Shown piece after piece: positions 1 to 9,338 of a stretch of DNA of 64,000 nucleotides. The notes below the pieces were generated by a model, which worked only from the letters and a program-made list of their open reading frames with translations, did not search any database and was not told the DNA's origin. Position 1 is the stretch's first letter; each line of letters starts with the position of its first letter. The translations under genes were made by a program, and so were the position numbers. Location: assembly GCA_018894105.1 (NCBI GenBank), contig CM032131.1, forward strand, positions 398,501-462,500, in the 5' to 3' direction. This DNA is from Jacaranda mimosifolia (Eukaryota; Streptophyta; Magnoliopsida; Lamiales; Bignoniaceae).

Positions 1-189
1 TATGAAAAATTCTCAACCCCAGCTGGCATAGGCGAGCTCTTATGCAACATAAAAGAAGTATGGTGCTGCTATGCCATCTTGGTCGAAGCGAGGGAATAGA
101 AAAATCGACCCCAGCTGAAGCCCTCGGGAGACGCCCCTATAGAGAAACCCGAGAAAGAAAAGACGAGCAAAAAATAGAAGCTAGAGGAC

Positions 190-1182
190 ACTAAGGCTGA
201 ACACCTCGGGGAGTTCAAAATAATTGAGCTGGAGCCTAAAAATCCCAACAAGACCACTCAGATCGGAAGCGATATAGGCCACTGTATGGAGTGTCTTATG
301 GTCAATTTCCTTAGCATAAATATTAACGTGTTCGCATGGAAAGCTTCCAACCTCCTAGGAATCGACCCCAGTGTCATTGTCCATCGTCTCAATGTGGACC
401 CCTCGTACAAGCCAGTGAAGCAGAAGATAAGAACCTTCAATGCTGAGAGATCCCAAATCATTGAAGATGAGGTTAACAAGCTCTTAGAAGCAGGATATAT
501 TATAGAAATTCAATATCCCTCTTGGCTTTGCAATGTTGTACTCATCCCCAAGAATGAGGGGAAATAGCGTATGTGTAATGATTTTACCAACTTGAATAAA
601 TGTTGCTCTAAAGATCCTGACCCCTTACCTCGCATAGATTTACTAGTGGATTCTATAGCTGGTTGTGAATTATTGAGCATGATGAATGTCTTTCAAGGTT
701 ATTATCAAATATTCGTAGAACTAGAGGGCAGGGATAAGACCTCTTTCGTCATCCCCAATGGGGTATACTGTTTCTTGGTCATGCCTTTTAGGCTTAAAAA
801 TGCAGGAGCAACTTACCAGTGATTAGTCAATTTCACGTTCAAGAACGAGATTGGAAAGTCTATGGAGCTTTACGTCAATGACATGATTGTCAAAACATAC
901 CTTCTCTATACTACAGGCGTTCGGTATAAAACTCAGCCCCAACAAATGTACCTTTGGGCTTTGAGGAGGTAAGTTCTTGGGTTACATGGTTAGTTAAAAG
1001 GGGATCAAAGCAAACCTACAAAATATCCAGGTAGTTTTGGACATCATCCCGCCCCGAACAGTCCGGGACATATAGTGCCTAGTCGACAGGATAATAGCCC
1101 TTGGTAGATTCATTACACGACTAGCCAATAAGAGTTTACCTTTTTTCAAAATACTCAGAAATGCAAAAAAATTTGGGTTCTA
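190..1182 (+). pseudogene. Reverse transcriptase domain of element A (inactivated)
   Basis: The translation shows the N-terminal HRLNVDPSYKPVKQK region (about 390-425), then LEAGYIIEIQYPSWLCNVVLIPK, DPLPRID, and the palm motifs. The first catalytic Asp motif (normally F-x-D-A) reads MMNVFQGYYQI, and the YVDD box reads YVNDM; both are Asp-to-Asn changes of the G-to-A kind. In-frame stops replace the Trp of the GNWR-like motif (at about 565) and an Arg in ATYQR (CGA to TGA near 822). The same domain in element B keeps YVDD. The copy cannot encode active enzyme. The domain ends at an in-frame TAA after KKFGF, a stop shared with element B. Confidence 0.88.
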
Positions 1183-1600
1183 ATGGAATGAGCAGTGCGA
1201 CCAAGCTCTCATCAATCTCAAGCAATACCTCTACTCGCCACCCATGCTCGCCAAACCAAAGCTGGGAAAAGTTCTGCACCTCTACCTAGTCGTGTCCATT
1301 ACCTTGATCAACTTGGTCTTGGTCTCGACAAGAGACAGAACTCATCGGCATATTTATTATTGCAGTAAAGTACTGTAGAGGCTCAAGCATAATTATCTGG
1401 AAATCGAGAAGTTCGTCTTCACCCTGATTACAACAGCACAAAAGCTACAACCTTACTTCTAATCTCATGCGATCATAGTGTTAATAAATTAGTCATTAAA
1501 ACAAGTGCTATCGAAGCCAGACACATCAAGAAGACTAACCAAGTGGGCCATCGAGGTTAGGGAATTCGACATCACATTTCAACAACGAACCGCCATAAAA
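1183..1600 (+). pseudogene. RNase H domain of element A (degraded)
   Basis: Follows the reverse transcriptase in the usual gypsy order. Recognisable blocks are WNEQCDQALINLKQYL, the region around TRDRTHRHIYYCSKVL, YLEIEKFVFTLITTAQKLQPYF and the end block QVLSKPDTSRRLTKWAIE. These match the same stretches in elements X and B. Several stops interrupt the frame. In a working element this domain degrades the RNA strand of the RNA-DNA hybrid during reverse transcription. Boundaries are approximate. Confidence 0.7.
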
Positions 1601-1639
1601 CACAGGCTCTAGCCAATTTTATCACCAGAAGACTCGACC

Positions 1640-2240
1640 TCCATAAGCAGCATGACCAGAACTCCTTTGTATGAACTTGGCACGTCGATAAAACAGCAAC
1701 CACCTCGGGAGGTGGAATTGGTATCTCACTCCGCTTCCCATCGTAGAGGAATATGATTTTGCAATCAAACTCGACTTCCCAGTCACCAACAACAAGGCAG
1801 AATATGAAGCCTTTGTTGCTGGAATAAACATGGCAGCAGCTCATGCGATCAAGCAACTAGTGGCGATCACCAATTTCCAGCTAGTCACAGAGCAAGTGGA
1901 AGGAAACTTTGAAGCTAAAGAAACCAAGATGAGTAAGTACCTGGCCGAGGTGAAAAAATAACAACAGTTGTTCAAGAGTTTCACCCTTAGCCAGGTACCT
2001 CAATTAGAAAACTAGCAAGCTAATACCCTCTCCAAGTTTGCTATCTCGACAAGAGGGACTCGAGAAAAGACCATAATATTTCTGGTCGCCAGCAAACTAT
2101 CTATAAACACTCAAGACCAGAATTTGGTGGGGATCATCGAGAAAGCACCTCCCTCTTGGAAAGACCCAATCAAGCTCTACTTAAGCCAAGGGACAGTCCC
2201 TAAGGACAAAAATGATGCGCGCAGGCTTCGAGGTCAAACA
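1640..2240 (+). pseudogene. Second, archaeal-type RNase H domain of element A
   Basis: A second RNase H downstream of the first is a hallmark of Tat elements. The catalytic Asp block reads WHVDKTATTSGGGIGI, and the Glu block reads VTNNKAEYEAFVAGI. The third acidic block, normally DSQLV, reads TNFQLV, so an acidic residue is lost. After it come the block QVEGNFEAKETKMSKYLAEV and a linker with FLVASKLSINTQDQ and KLYLSQGTVPKDKNDARRL leading to integrase. Frameshifts and TAA/TAG stops break the frame. Confidence 0.7.
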
Positions 2241-2698
2241 GCCAAATTTGCCCTCAACGAGCACGGATAGCTCTACAGGAGGTCAATATCAGGACCACTT
2301 TTGAGATGCTTAATGCTGGATTAAGCCAACAGGTCCTTCATGAAATCCACGCAAGCCTTTGTGGAAAATTCTAGAGGTCACTTGCTGGAGCACAAAATTA
2401 TCCGATACGGATATTTCTGGCCTACATTGTTAAAAGACTCTGTCGACTTCGCTAAAAGGTGTCCATCTATCCAGCTCCAATTAAACACACCACACCAGCC
2501 CACTGCGGTCAAATATTTTACTAAGTGAGTCGAAGTAGAAGTAATTTTGAAAATAACTGATGCCACCATCAAAAGCTTCATTTAGAATAACATAATCTGT
2601 CGTTTTAGTTTACCTAAGGTTCTAATTTCAAACAATGGAACCTAATTTCAAAGCAAAAGCACAAGAAACGGGTGTGAGGCTCTGGGGATCTACCAACA
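2241..2698 (+). pseudogene. Integrase fragment of element A with internal deletion
   Basis: The N-terminal zinc-binding part shows ENSRGHLLEHKIIRYGYF, followed by WPTLLKDSVDFAKRCPSIQL. The sequence then jumps from HQPTAV straight to KYFTK, whereas element B has about 40 more residues there including the WRIDIV block with the first catalytic Asp. The second catalytic block survives only as ISNNGT, again with Asp changed to Asn. Near 2698 the integrase ends abruptly and the next bases belong to the antisense ORF on the other strand, marking a second, larger deletion. Confidence 0.8.
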
Positions 2699-2734
2699 TT
2701 TTACCGATATGGTCGAGAAGTAATTTGGCAACAG

Positions 2735-3103
2735 CTAGGTTATACATACTTCTAAACCTCTTAGCAACTCGATTGTACGTCCAACTAAGGGGAACCTGAG
2801 ACCGCATCGAAAAGCCTCCTCAAACACAGTTATACATCTAACCAGAGGTCGATGCATTCTATATGAAGGACCAGGCACTATGAGCTCATACTCCGTAGGG
2901 ACATGGTATACCTGCCTAATACGTGCTAGATCGACATGAGTTATCTTAGATACTATTTTACTATAATGGTCGGGCGTGAACAATCGACCACGTGACACTG
3001 GAGCCTGATTTGGCCCAGCACTACCCCCTCCAGCAGTGCGATCGCTGCTCGAGCTACTAGAGCTCGAGCTATTACTAGATGAGCTGCTCAACTCATTTAT
3101 CAA
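2735..3103 (-). pseudogene. Antisense ORF (Transposase_28-like), 5' part, element A
   Basis: This is the N-terminal part of the antisense ORF found in all four Tat elements here. An open frame of 122 codons contains a serine-rich low-complexity stretch, then SRGRLFTPDHYSKIVSKI, the YHVPTEYELIVPGP region, RCITVFEEAFRCGLRFPL and LLRGLEVCIT. It stops at TAG where element B has CAG (CITQL), a C-to-T change. The open frame starts at 3103, but by alignment with B, D and X the ancestral ATG lies at 3178 and is followed at once by TAG. The ORF was truncated when its 3' half was deleted. Function is unknown; the domain resembles the plant 'putative gypsy type transposon' family. Confidence 0.75.
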
Positions 3104-3330
3104 TCTCTCTGCCCGATCAGAATAAGTGGCCTCACTATCCCCCCCCTAACTACCCTCAGAATTAGTTAAGCGCTACATTTCTTAAACAAAGGAGGAACTG
3201 AAATAAAACTGAGGAAAAGACTTACTCGGTTTCAATGAAGTTTAGGGCACAAAATAATTACAGGAAAGGCAATTGGGTCAAAATTCGACCAGACGCAAAG
3301 CGGTAAAAGTAAAAATGAAGACTTTAACCA

Positions 3331-3342
3331 CGCCCATTTATA
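3331..3342 (-). promoter_or_regulatory. TATA box for the antisense ORF, element A
   Basis: On the minus strand this reads TATAAATGGGCG. It is 164 bp before the ancestral ATG at 3178 and outside the 3' LTR. The same element stands at 48471, 52171 and 19301 in D, B and X. Upstream is a shared stretch rich in GGCGCCAAA/TGCCATTATT-like sequence. Confidence 0.55.
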
Positions 3343-3537
3343 GGCATCCAAGCGTGGGAACCCCAAACATCTATAATAATGGCATAACCGTTGTTTGGCG
3401 CCTCATAGGGCATGATGTAATCGATGCATTAAATACACTAAACCTAAGTCGACTTTTAAAAATCCTCATCGATTGGTCCTTGTATCTTCGCAACAAAGTA
3501 CTCCCCAATCCTTCTCGTCAACTATCTCATTTAGAAT

Positions 3538-3551
3538 TCAAAAGTGGGAGG
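3538..3551 (+). other. Polypurine tract and damaged LTR junction, element A
   Basis: The stretch AAAAGTGGGAG matches the polypurine tracts next to the other Tat LTRs. The expected GGACTCA-TGATATGG junction is missing; the next bases already match internal LTR sequence. A deletion of about 17 bp removed the first bases of the LTR. Confidence 0.55.
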
Positions 3552-4335
3552 CCAATAGACCCAGCCCAAAGACTATCGACCCAAGAGCATATCATCAAGA
3601 CTATCTCATCCTCGGAGCCCAATCACGCTATCGACCTTAGTCGACCTCTCACACCTTTTCTCCCATGACATACTGAGCAATGCTGATGTCATTCGACTAA
3701 GCTGCGAGCCGAGCGTAGATTTTTAGCTCGTTCGACCATGGTGTTCGACTGCCTCTTCCGCCAGCCATCAACCTCACCCTGAGGTCGATTTGAATGTCGA
3801 CTAGAGAGGTTGACTTACTATAGGATCCCTTCTCTGCAGCATTAAATGCCCTGACATGCAGCATGCCTCAGCATTGATGGCGCATACCACCGTATTACCA
3901 CCCATCCGACCGCGCCAGGCAGGGAGCGCGCCTCCAATGTACTATTCTATCCATGAAAGCTAGAGGTGAAGCCACCTAGAATAATACAAGACTAAGAGAT
4001 GACCCAAAGCCCCTCATGCAAAGATAAGAGCCCTTTCTGCATGCTAACGGCATCCCAGACAAATCCCTCACCTAGGGAACGCTATAAAGACCACATTTCC
4101 AGCTTCAATGAAGGTATGCCATTTTATGATGCAAAGCCCTCACTCTGCTACTCATCTCATCCAGTCATCCTCATACTGACTTGAGCATCAAAGTGCTATA
4201 GTTGGAGGCACCTCGGCTAGCCTAACGTTTGCTCGTGGTTGCAGGACTCAGCCCAGCTATCTGTTGCTCATCCAAGTAGGTCAACACACCCAGATTCTAT
4301 CCCAATCCAAGTATATACAATTTTTACCCTCATCA
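3552..4335 (+). repeat. 3' LTR of element A
   Basis: The start (GCCAATAGACCCAGCCCAAA) aligns with the reverse complement of the element B LTR at about 51925, and the end ACCCTCATCA aligns with the reverse complement of its TGATGAGGG start. A TATAAAG box lies at about 4083. The block GCTAGCCTAACGTTTGCTCG, shared by every LTR of this clan in the window, lies near 4215. It is the only plus-oriented member. Confidence 0.8.
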
Positions 4336-5242
4336 ATTATTAGTATTGTGATATAAAAATACTTTTAAAACCAAGTTAAAATATTATGGTACATTCGATG
4401 TAATATAGTTTATAAATTTGCAATAAATAGATTAATATTTTTTTTATTGATCATAAATGACAAATTTTATGTATAACTGTTTAGATACAAAATTTGTAAA
4501 GAATGTCTATCATTTGGTCTATAATTCAAAATTCTAAATGAATATCACTCTCAAAGTTATTCCAAGACAACTTACATTATGTGCAATGACATAATTTTTT
4601 TTTTATCAATGCAATTACATAGGATATACTTTACTAGCACCAGTGTTGATATTGATGATTCCAAATCAAGATTGCAAGACATGGTTCAATATTAAAGCAT
4701 GTTGTTTTAGTAGTATTAAAAAAATCAAAACTTTTTTAGGATGATTCTTGCAGAAAGAACAAAAAAAGAAAGAAAAAAAATAGGTTGGATCAAAACTCAA
4801 GTAAAAAAATTTAATATAATAATCTAGACCCAACCCAAGACCTAATGGGTCTTGGGTTGTATAGGGTAGGATAGAGTATAGGATCTCTTGTATGGTATTT
4901 TATGGTATGGGTCTAATTGGGTCATGAGTTGGTTAGGATAGGGTAAATTTAGGGCTTTATTGATTGGGTAGCTTAGGGTGTGGGTTTGGGTAGGGCAATA
5001 CCCTACCCATTTATAGGTCTAGTTCTACAATTTTGAGAGTCCAAGATCCCCTAATCTATGCCTTGACGTATTATTTGCCTTGCAAGACTACTGCTCAGTG
5101 TTGTTCCCCTCTCCCATGTACAAACAAATGTAAAATGACTTCATTCTTGGTAGATACTTCCCTTATAACTCAAAGATCATCCTATCAAAACAAACTTGCA
5201 TTGCCACATTGTAAGAGTCTCTTGGACAAAGTTTCCTCAACC
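4336..5242. other. Intergenic AT-rich DNA, no gene seen
   Basis: No coding region is recognised. From about 4826 to 5025 the sequence is rich in GGGTAGGGT/ACCCTACCC-type words and ends in a short inverted match (GGGCAATACCCTACCC), which suggests a remnant of a small transposable element, but no target-site duplication could be fixed. Confidence 0.4.
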
Positions 5243-5250
5243 AGAAAGGT

Positions 5251-6051
5251 TAGAGGTGAGCAAAATTATCCATTGATCGAAATAATCAATTAACCGACCG
5301 AACCAAAACTAAATTTACTAAACTGTTTTTTCCAATTGATTTTCAATTTGATTAATGGTTAATTTTTATGAAAAATCAGTCAAAAACTGATTTAACTGAA
5401 TTTTAATAAATTCTCAACCATTATGTGGGTTGCTCGAGCTTTTCTTTACAAATTCTATAACTTTGGGAATAAGCATATGGGCACTAAAAATAACAAAGAG
5501 TAGCTTTAGATTTATGGAGTTCGTGATGTATTATTGCTAAATTGTTTACTAGAAACTACTTATGCAAATACATTCTCAACTAAATAAAGCTTTAGTTTTT
5601 GGATTGAGTCCATTTAATTCTAGATTTTTCTTGCTATACTCTAATTAAAAAAATGTTCAAAAGTTCTCCATAAGCTTGTTAAGTAAGGGTAGAGGTATGA
5701 CACTTTTTATATATTCTACCTAGTAACACATGTTACTTGTTTATGGTATTAAAAGTTCTTTACTATGATTATGAAAATGATTAGATTGTTTGTTTTTGCT
5801 TGAACTGGAATAATTAAATTTCTATTTCAACTATAATATTATATTGTTGAATAATAATATTAAAAAAAAAGATCAAATAAAAATTGATCAATTGGTAAAT
5901 TATCCGAACCGAACAAATATTTTTTGGTTAGTTTCATCGGTTAATCAAAAAATTTGGTACGGTAAACGGTTAATAAATTTCATATGCTTTCAATGAATTA
6001 ACTGATTGGCTCAGTAGGTTAATTTACCTAACAAATCGATGCTCTCCCCTA
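5251..6051. mobile_element. Non-autonomous hAT-like element, about 0.8 kb
   Basis: The ends are inverted: left TAGAGGTGAGCAAAA, right (reverse complement) TAGGGGAGAGCATCG. The flanking octamers are AGAAAGGT (5243-5250) and AGAAAAGG (6052-6059), an imperfect 8-bp target-site duplication as expected for hAT. Internally, words of the AACCGACCGAACC / GGTTAATTAACC type are repeated near both ends. No transposase ORF. Confidence 0.6.
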
Positions 6052-6113
6052 AGAAAAGGGGTTAAAATATTTTTACCCCCTTATGAAATGTGAAATGGGT
6101 GGTTTAGCTCTCT

Positions 6114-7064
6114 ATGATAAAAAAAAAAAAAAAAGTTGGAATACCACCTTATGTTTTTAAATTGTGGCTTACTGTTCCCTTCCATCTATTTGAGTTGAAT
6201 TTTACTTTGAAAGGATTAAACTCATATATATATATATATATATATGAAATTACTTTATATCCTTATGTTTTTCATTTTTTAATTTATTTAATCTAAATTA
6301 AATAATTTTATATTTATAAAATAGATAATATATTTATATAAATTAAATACTATCTAATATTTATATAATTATATATACATACATATATATATAATATATA
6401 CATATAAAAATTATATAAATACATATATGCGTAATATATATATATGTATATAAAATTATTTATAACATATATATAAAATATATATTTCTTTTTCTTTTGT
6501 TTAATCTAAAATTAAATAATTTTATATTTATGAAATATATTACATATTTGTATAAATTAAATACTATTTAATATTTATAAAATTATATATACGTACATAT
6601 ATATAATTATCAAAACTAAATAATTCTATATTTATAAAATATATATCATATTTATGTAAAAAAAAATACTATATAATATTTATAAAAAAATTATATACGT
6701 GCATATATATCATTATATATACATACAAAACTATTCATAACATATTTATATATTAAATACTATTTATTATTTATAAAATTATATATACATACATATATAT
6801 AATTATATGCATATAAAAAATTATATAAAATTATTTATAACATATCTATATACATATATATAAAATATTTTTTTTTTCTTTTGTTTAATCTAAAATTAAA
6901 TAGTTTTATATTTATTAAATATATAACATATTTATATAAATGAAATACTATTTAATATTTGTAAAATTATATATACATACATATATATATATAATTATCA
7001 AAACTACCTAAATTCATACTTATAAAATATATAACATATTTACATAAATCAAATACTATATAAT
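6114..7064. repeat. AT-rich simple and tandem repeat array
   Basis: A poly-A run and (TA)n are followed by several imperfect copies of a unit with AATTAAATAATTTTATATTT and AAATACTATTTAATATTT, alternating with TATATACATACATATATATA. The array resumes at 7866 after the solo LTR, so the LTR jumped into it. Similar words occur in the CACTA element at 25-30 kb. Confidence 0.7.
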
Positions 7065-7865
7065 TGTTGATACAAATTCTCTTGGACACTATTTATCTCG
7101 ACCTGAGTGATGGTCTTTGAATAGTCACGTAGTCTATTTCGACCTGATAGAGGTGTGGGGCGGAACCTGCAACCAAGTAGCACACGTTAGGCTAGCAGAG
7201 AGGGTCCTTAACTAAAACCCTCCGATGGTTAAGTCAATCATTAGACTTGAGATGTGAGGAAATGAACATAGTAACGGCTTAATGAAGAGCGTTTTTCTTA
7301 CCGTTTTACTGAGATAATTGAGTATTTATAATGTATGCTTATGAGTGAAAAGACAAAACTCGCCTTAATAGGCTTCTTGCATAATTCCCGCAAGTAAGGG
7401 TAGTTTTGGTCATTTCGACCTGAGCCCATGCTTTGCAACTGTTGACTGTGCAGGCTATTAAACTAAACGGAGGGGGAGGCCACACCATCATTAATGCGGA
7501 GGCAACAACATTAATGGCGAAGGTCACACGCCGTCACAGCAATAAATGCAGATGGACGGGTAGTTGAGGCGCATTTAATGCGGCGAATGGGATGGTATCG
7601 ACTACCATCATTAGCCACTAAGCACTTAACTTTGTTTCAATCAAGGCAGATGTCGAGTGGAATGACCTCTCTAATCAACCCAAGACAAGAGCCTCCAACC
7701 TATTCGACCAAACCTGAGTCTGGCTATATCAAGGCTCAATAAGCCTGGTCGATTAGAAGTGATACGATTCGACCTCATGGTCGAACCTTAGGCTTGGTTG
7801 TGCTTGGGCCCAAAGCTTGGTTGCACTTGGGCCTTAAATAGCTCTAATGGGCTAGTCCCATATCA
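7065..7865 (-). mobile_element. Solo LTR of a Tat-like element with TSD ATAAT
   Basis: Begins TGTTGATA and ends CATATCA, with exact 5-bp duplications ATAAT at 7060-7064 and 7866-7870. It shares the CACACGTTAGGCTAGC block, and TATAAATA on the minus strand (about 7325), with the other LTRs here. No internal region is present, so it arose by recombination between the two LTRs of a full element. Orientation is inferred from the alignment to LTRs of elements X and B. Confidence 0.88.
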
Positions 7866-7980
7866 ATAATATTTATAAAAAACTATATACATGCATATAT
7901 ATAAAATTATATATGCATATATAAAATTATATATATAATTATTTATAACATATTTATATTCATATATATAATCACATAAC
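7866..7980. repeat. Continuation of the AT-rich array
   Basis: Same AT-rich words as 6285-7064. Starts with the right copy of the ATAAT duplication. Confidence 0.6.
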
Positions 7981-8330
7981 TGTCCCCCCTTTCCCCACCC
8001 CCACCCCCGGCAACTGGAGGCCACAGCAGCAAATATTTTTTTTCTTTTTTTTCCAATACAATGCGGCCGCTGGCCCGATCTATGCGTGGCTGCCTTGGCT
8101 CCCTCTTTCCCCACCCACCTCGCCCCCGACAACTGGTTGCCAATTTTTTTTTTTTTTCCTTTTTTTCTTTTTACACGACAGCCATTGGCCAAGTCTATGC
8201 TTGGTGCCATGGGAGCCTTGACTCTCCCCATTGCCCCACCCCCACGTGTTTTTTTTTCTTTTTTCATTTCACATGATGACCGCCAGCGGAGGCAGGATAT
8301 GGCCAGCCAGATCTGGTTGGCATGGCAGCA
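7981..8330. repeat. GC/poly-pyrimidine block, imperfect tandem units
   Basis: Two to three imperfect units of about 90-125 bp. Each has a C-rich stretch (CCCCACCCCCACCCC-like), a GGCAACTGG/GACAACTGG core or TGGCC words, and a long T tract. It is framed by (TA)n on both sides. Long open frames across it are composition artefacts. A comparable GC island lies in (TA)n at 27718-27840. Confidence 0.55.
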
Positions 8331-9338
8331 TATATATAATACTATATTATATTTAATGTACGTTATATAAAATTGATAAATATATTATAGTATATATATA
8401 TATAATATGTTGTATATATATGTATATAAATGTGTAAATATTTTTTTATATTTTTTAAAAATACTAAGTGTTATTCAATATGGGTCGTTCATTTAAACAA
8501 GAAGATCCAACAGTTGATACATAAAGGCATAATAGTCATTTCATATATAAAAAATCAAAAATACTCGTGCAAAACTACACGTGCTAAACACTTATGGTCT
8601 GGGGGGAGAGGGCTTCATTGCTTTTTCAAAAACACATGGTGATTTTTTGCCTTTCTTTTTTTTTTAGGAGAGTAAACTGCTATTTTCATATTTTACATGG
8701 GGCCTAGATTAAATTTTTCCTAAGAAAAGTTATCCCCAAAAAATAAAAATAGACTTACTCTTTACTCACTTAATCCAACCCAACCTCATATGCTGATTGA
8801 TGTTTTGTTAACACGTCCAAAAATTCAGATTTTTTTAGTGTTAGGATGAAAAAAATAAAAATAAAAAAGAACGGAGCTTGTTTGCACAAATACAAAAGGT
8901 AAAATATCTGGAATTCCTTCTCGTCTGCCAACTGCATGTAAGTTGGAATGCTAGTGTCATCATATTAAGGCCCACTAACTAAGTTGCTTCTATTTAATGA
9001 TTAATTGCATCGATATAGCTCATTTTGGGAATTTGTTCTCCTTTGATTGATTGACCTTGGCTATTGTTTCTATATGAATAATACACTATGTTACTCTGCC
9101 AACACAATTAGTACATACCAAGCTATTCATATTTGTTTTTATATAGTACAGAGATTCAGATTTAAAGTTCTCAACTTTTCCAGCTTACATGATAAAATCG
9201 CAACAATCTGAAGAATTGGATGAAAAAAGCCTTACAAGCATTCCATACACTAATTCAAAGGAAGGGGACACATAGGTCATATTTCACAATCAAACAACGA
9301 TTGGGGAGACATCACCAAACAACTTGTGCTCAAAGTTT
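8331..9338. other. Intergenic DNA and 3' flank of the RAD52-like gene
   Basis: No coding region recognised. (TA)n sequence lies at 8330-8425. The part next to 9339 should hold the 3' untranslated region of the RAD52-like gene; the poly-A site cannot be placed from sequence alone. Confidence 0.4.

Larger units (their letters stand above)
1..4335 (+). mobile_element. Tat-lineage Ty3/gypsy element A, left part outside window
   Basis: A degraded LTR retrotransposon read on the plus strand. The order is reverse transcriptase, RNase H, a second (archaeal-type) RNase H and an integrase fragment, then an antisense ORF on the minus strand, then a 3' LTR ending in CATCA at 4335. The double RNase H and the antisense ORF before the 3' LTR place it in the Tat lineage. 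Stops and frameshifts are frequent in every domain. The integrase core is joined directly to the middle of the antisense ORF near 2698, so about 2 kb seen in element B (integrase C-terminus plus the distal antisense ORF) is deleted. The base pentamer after the LTR is ATTAT; the matching left flank is outside the window. Confidence 0.85.

Noticed and set aside
7863..8370. Lys- and Phe-rich open frames
   Set aside because: Composition artefact of poly-pyrimidine and C-rich tracts.
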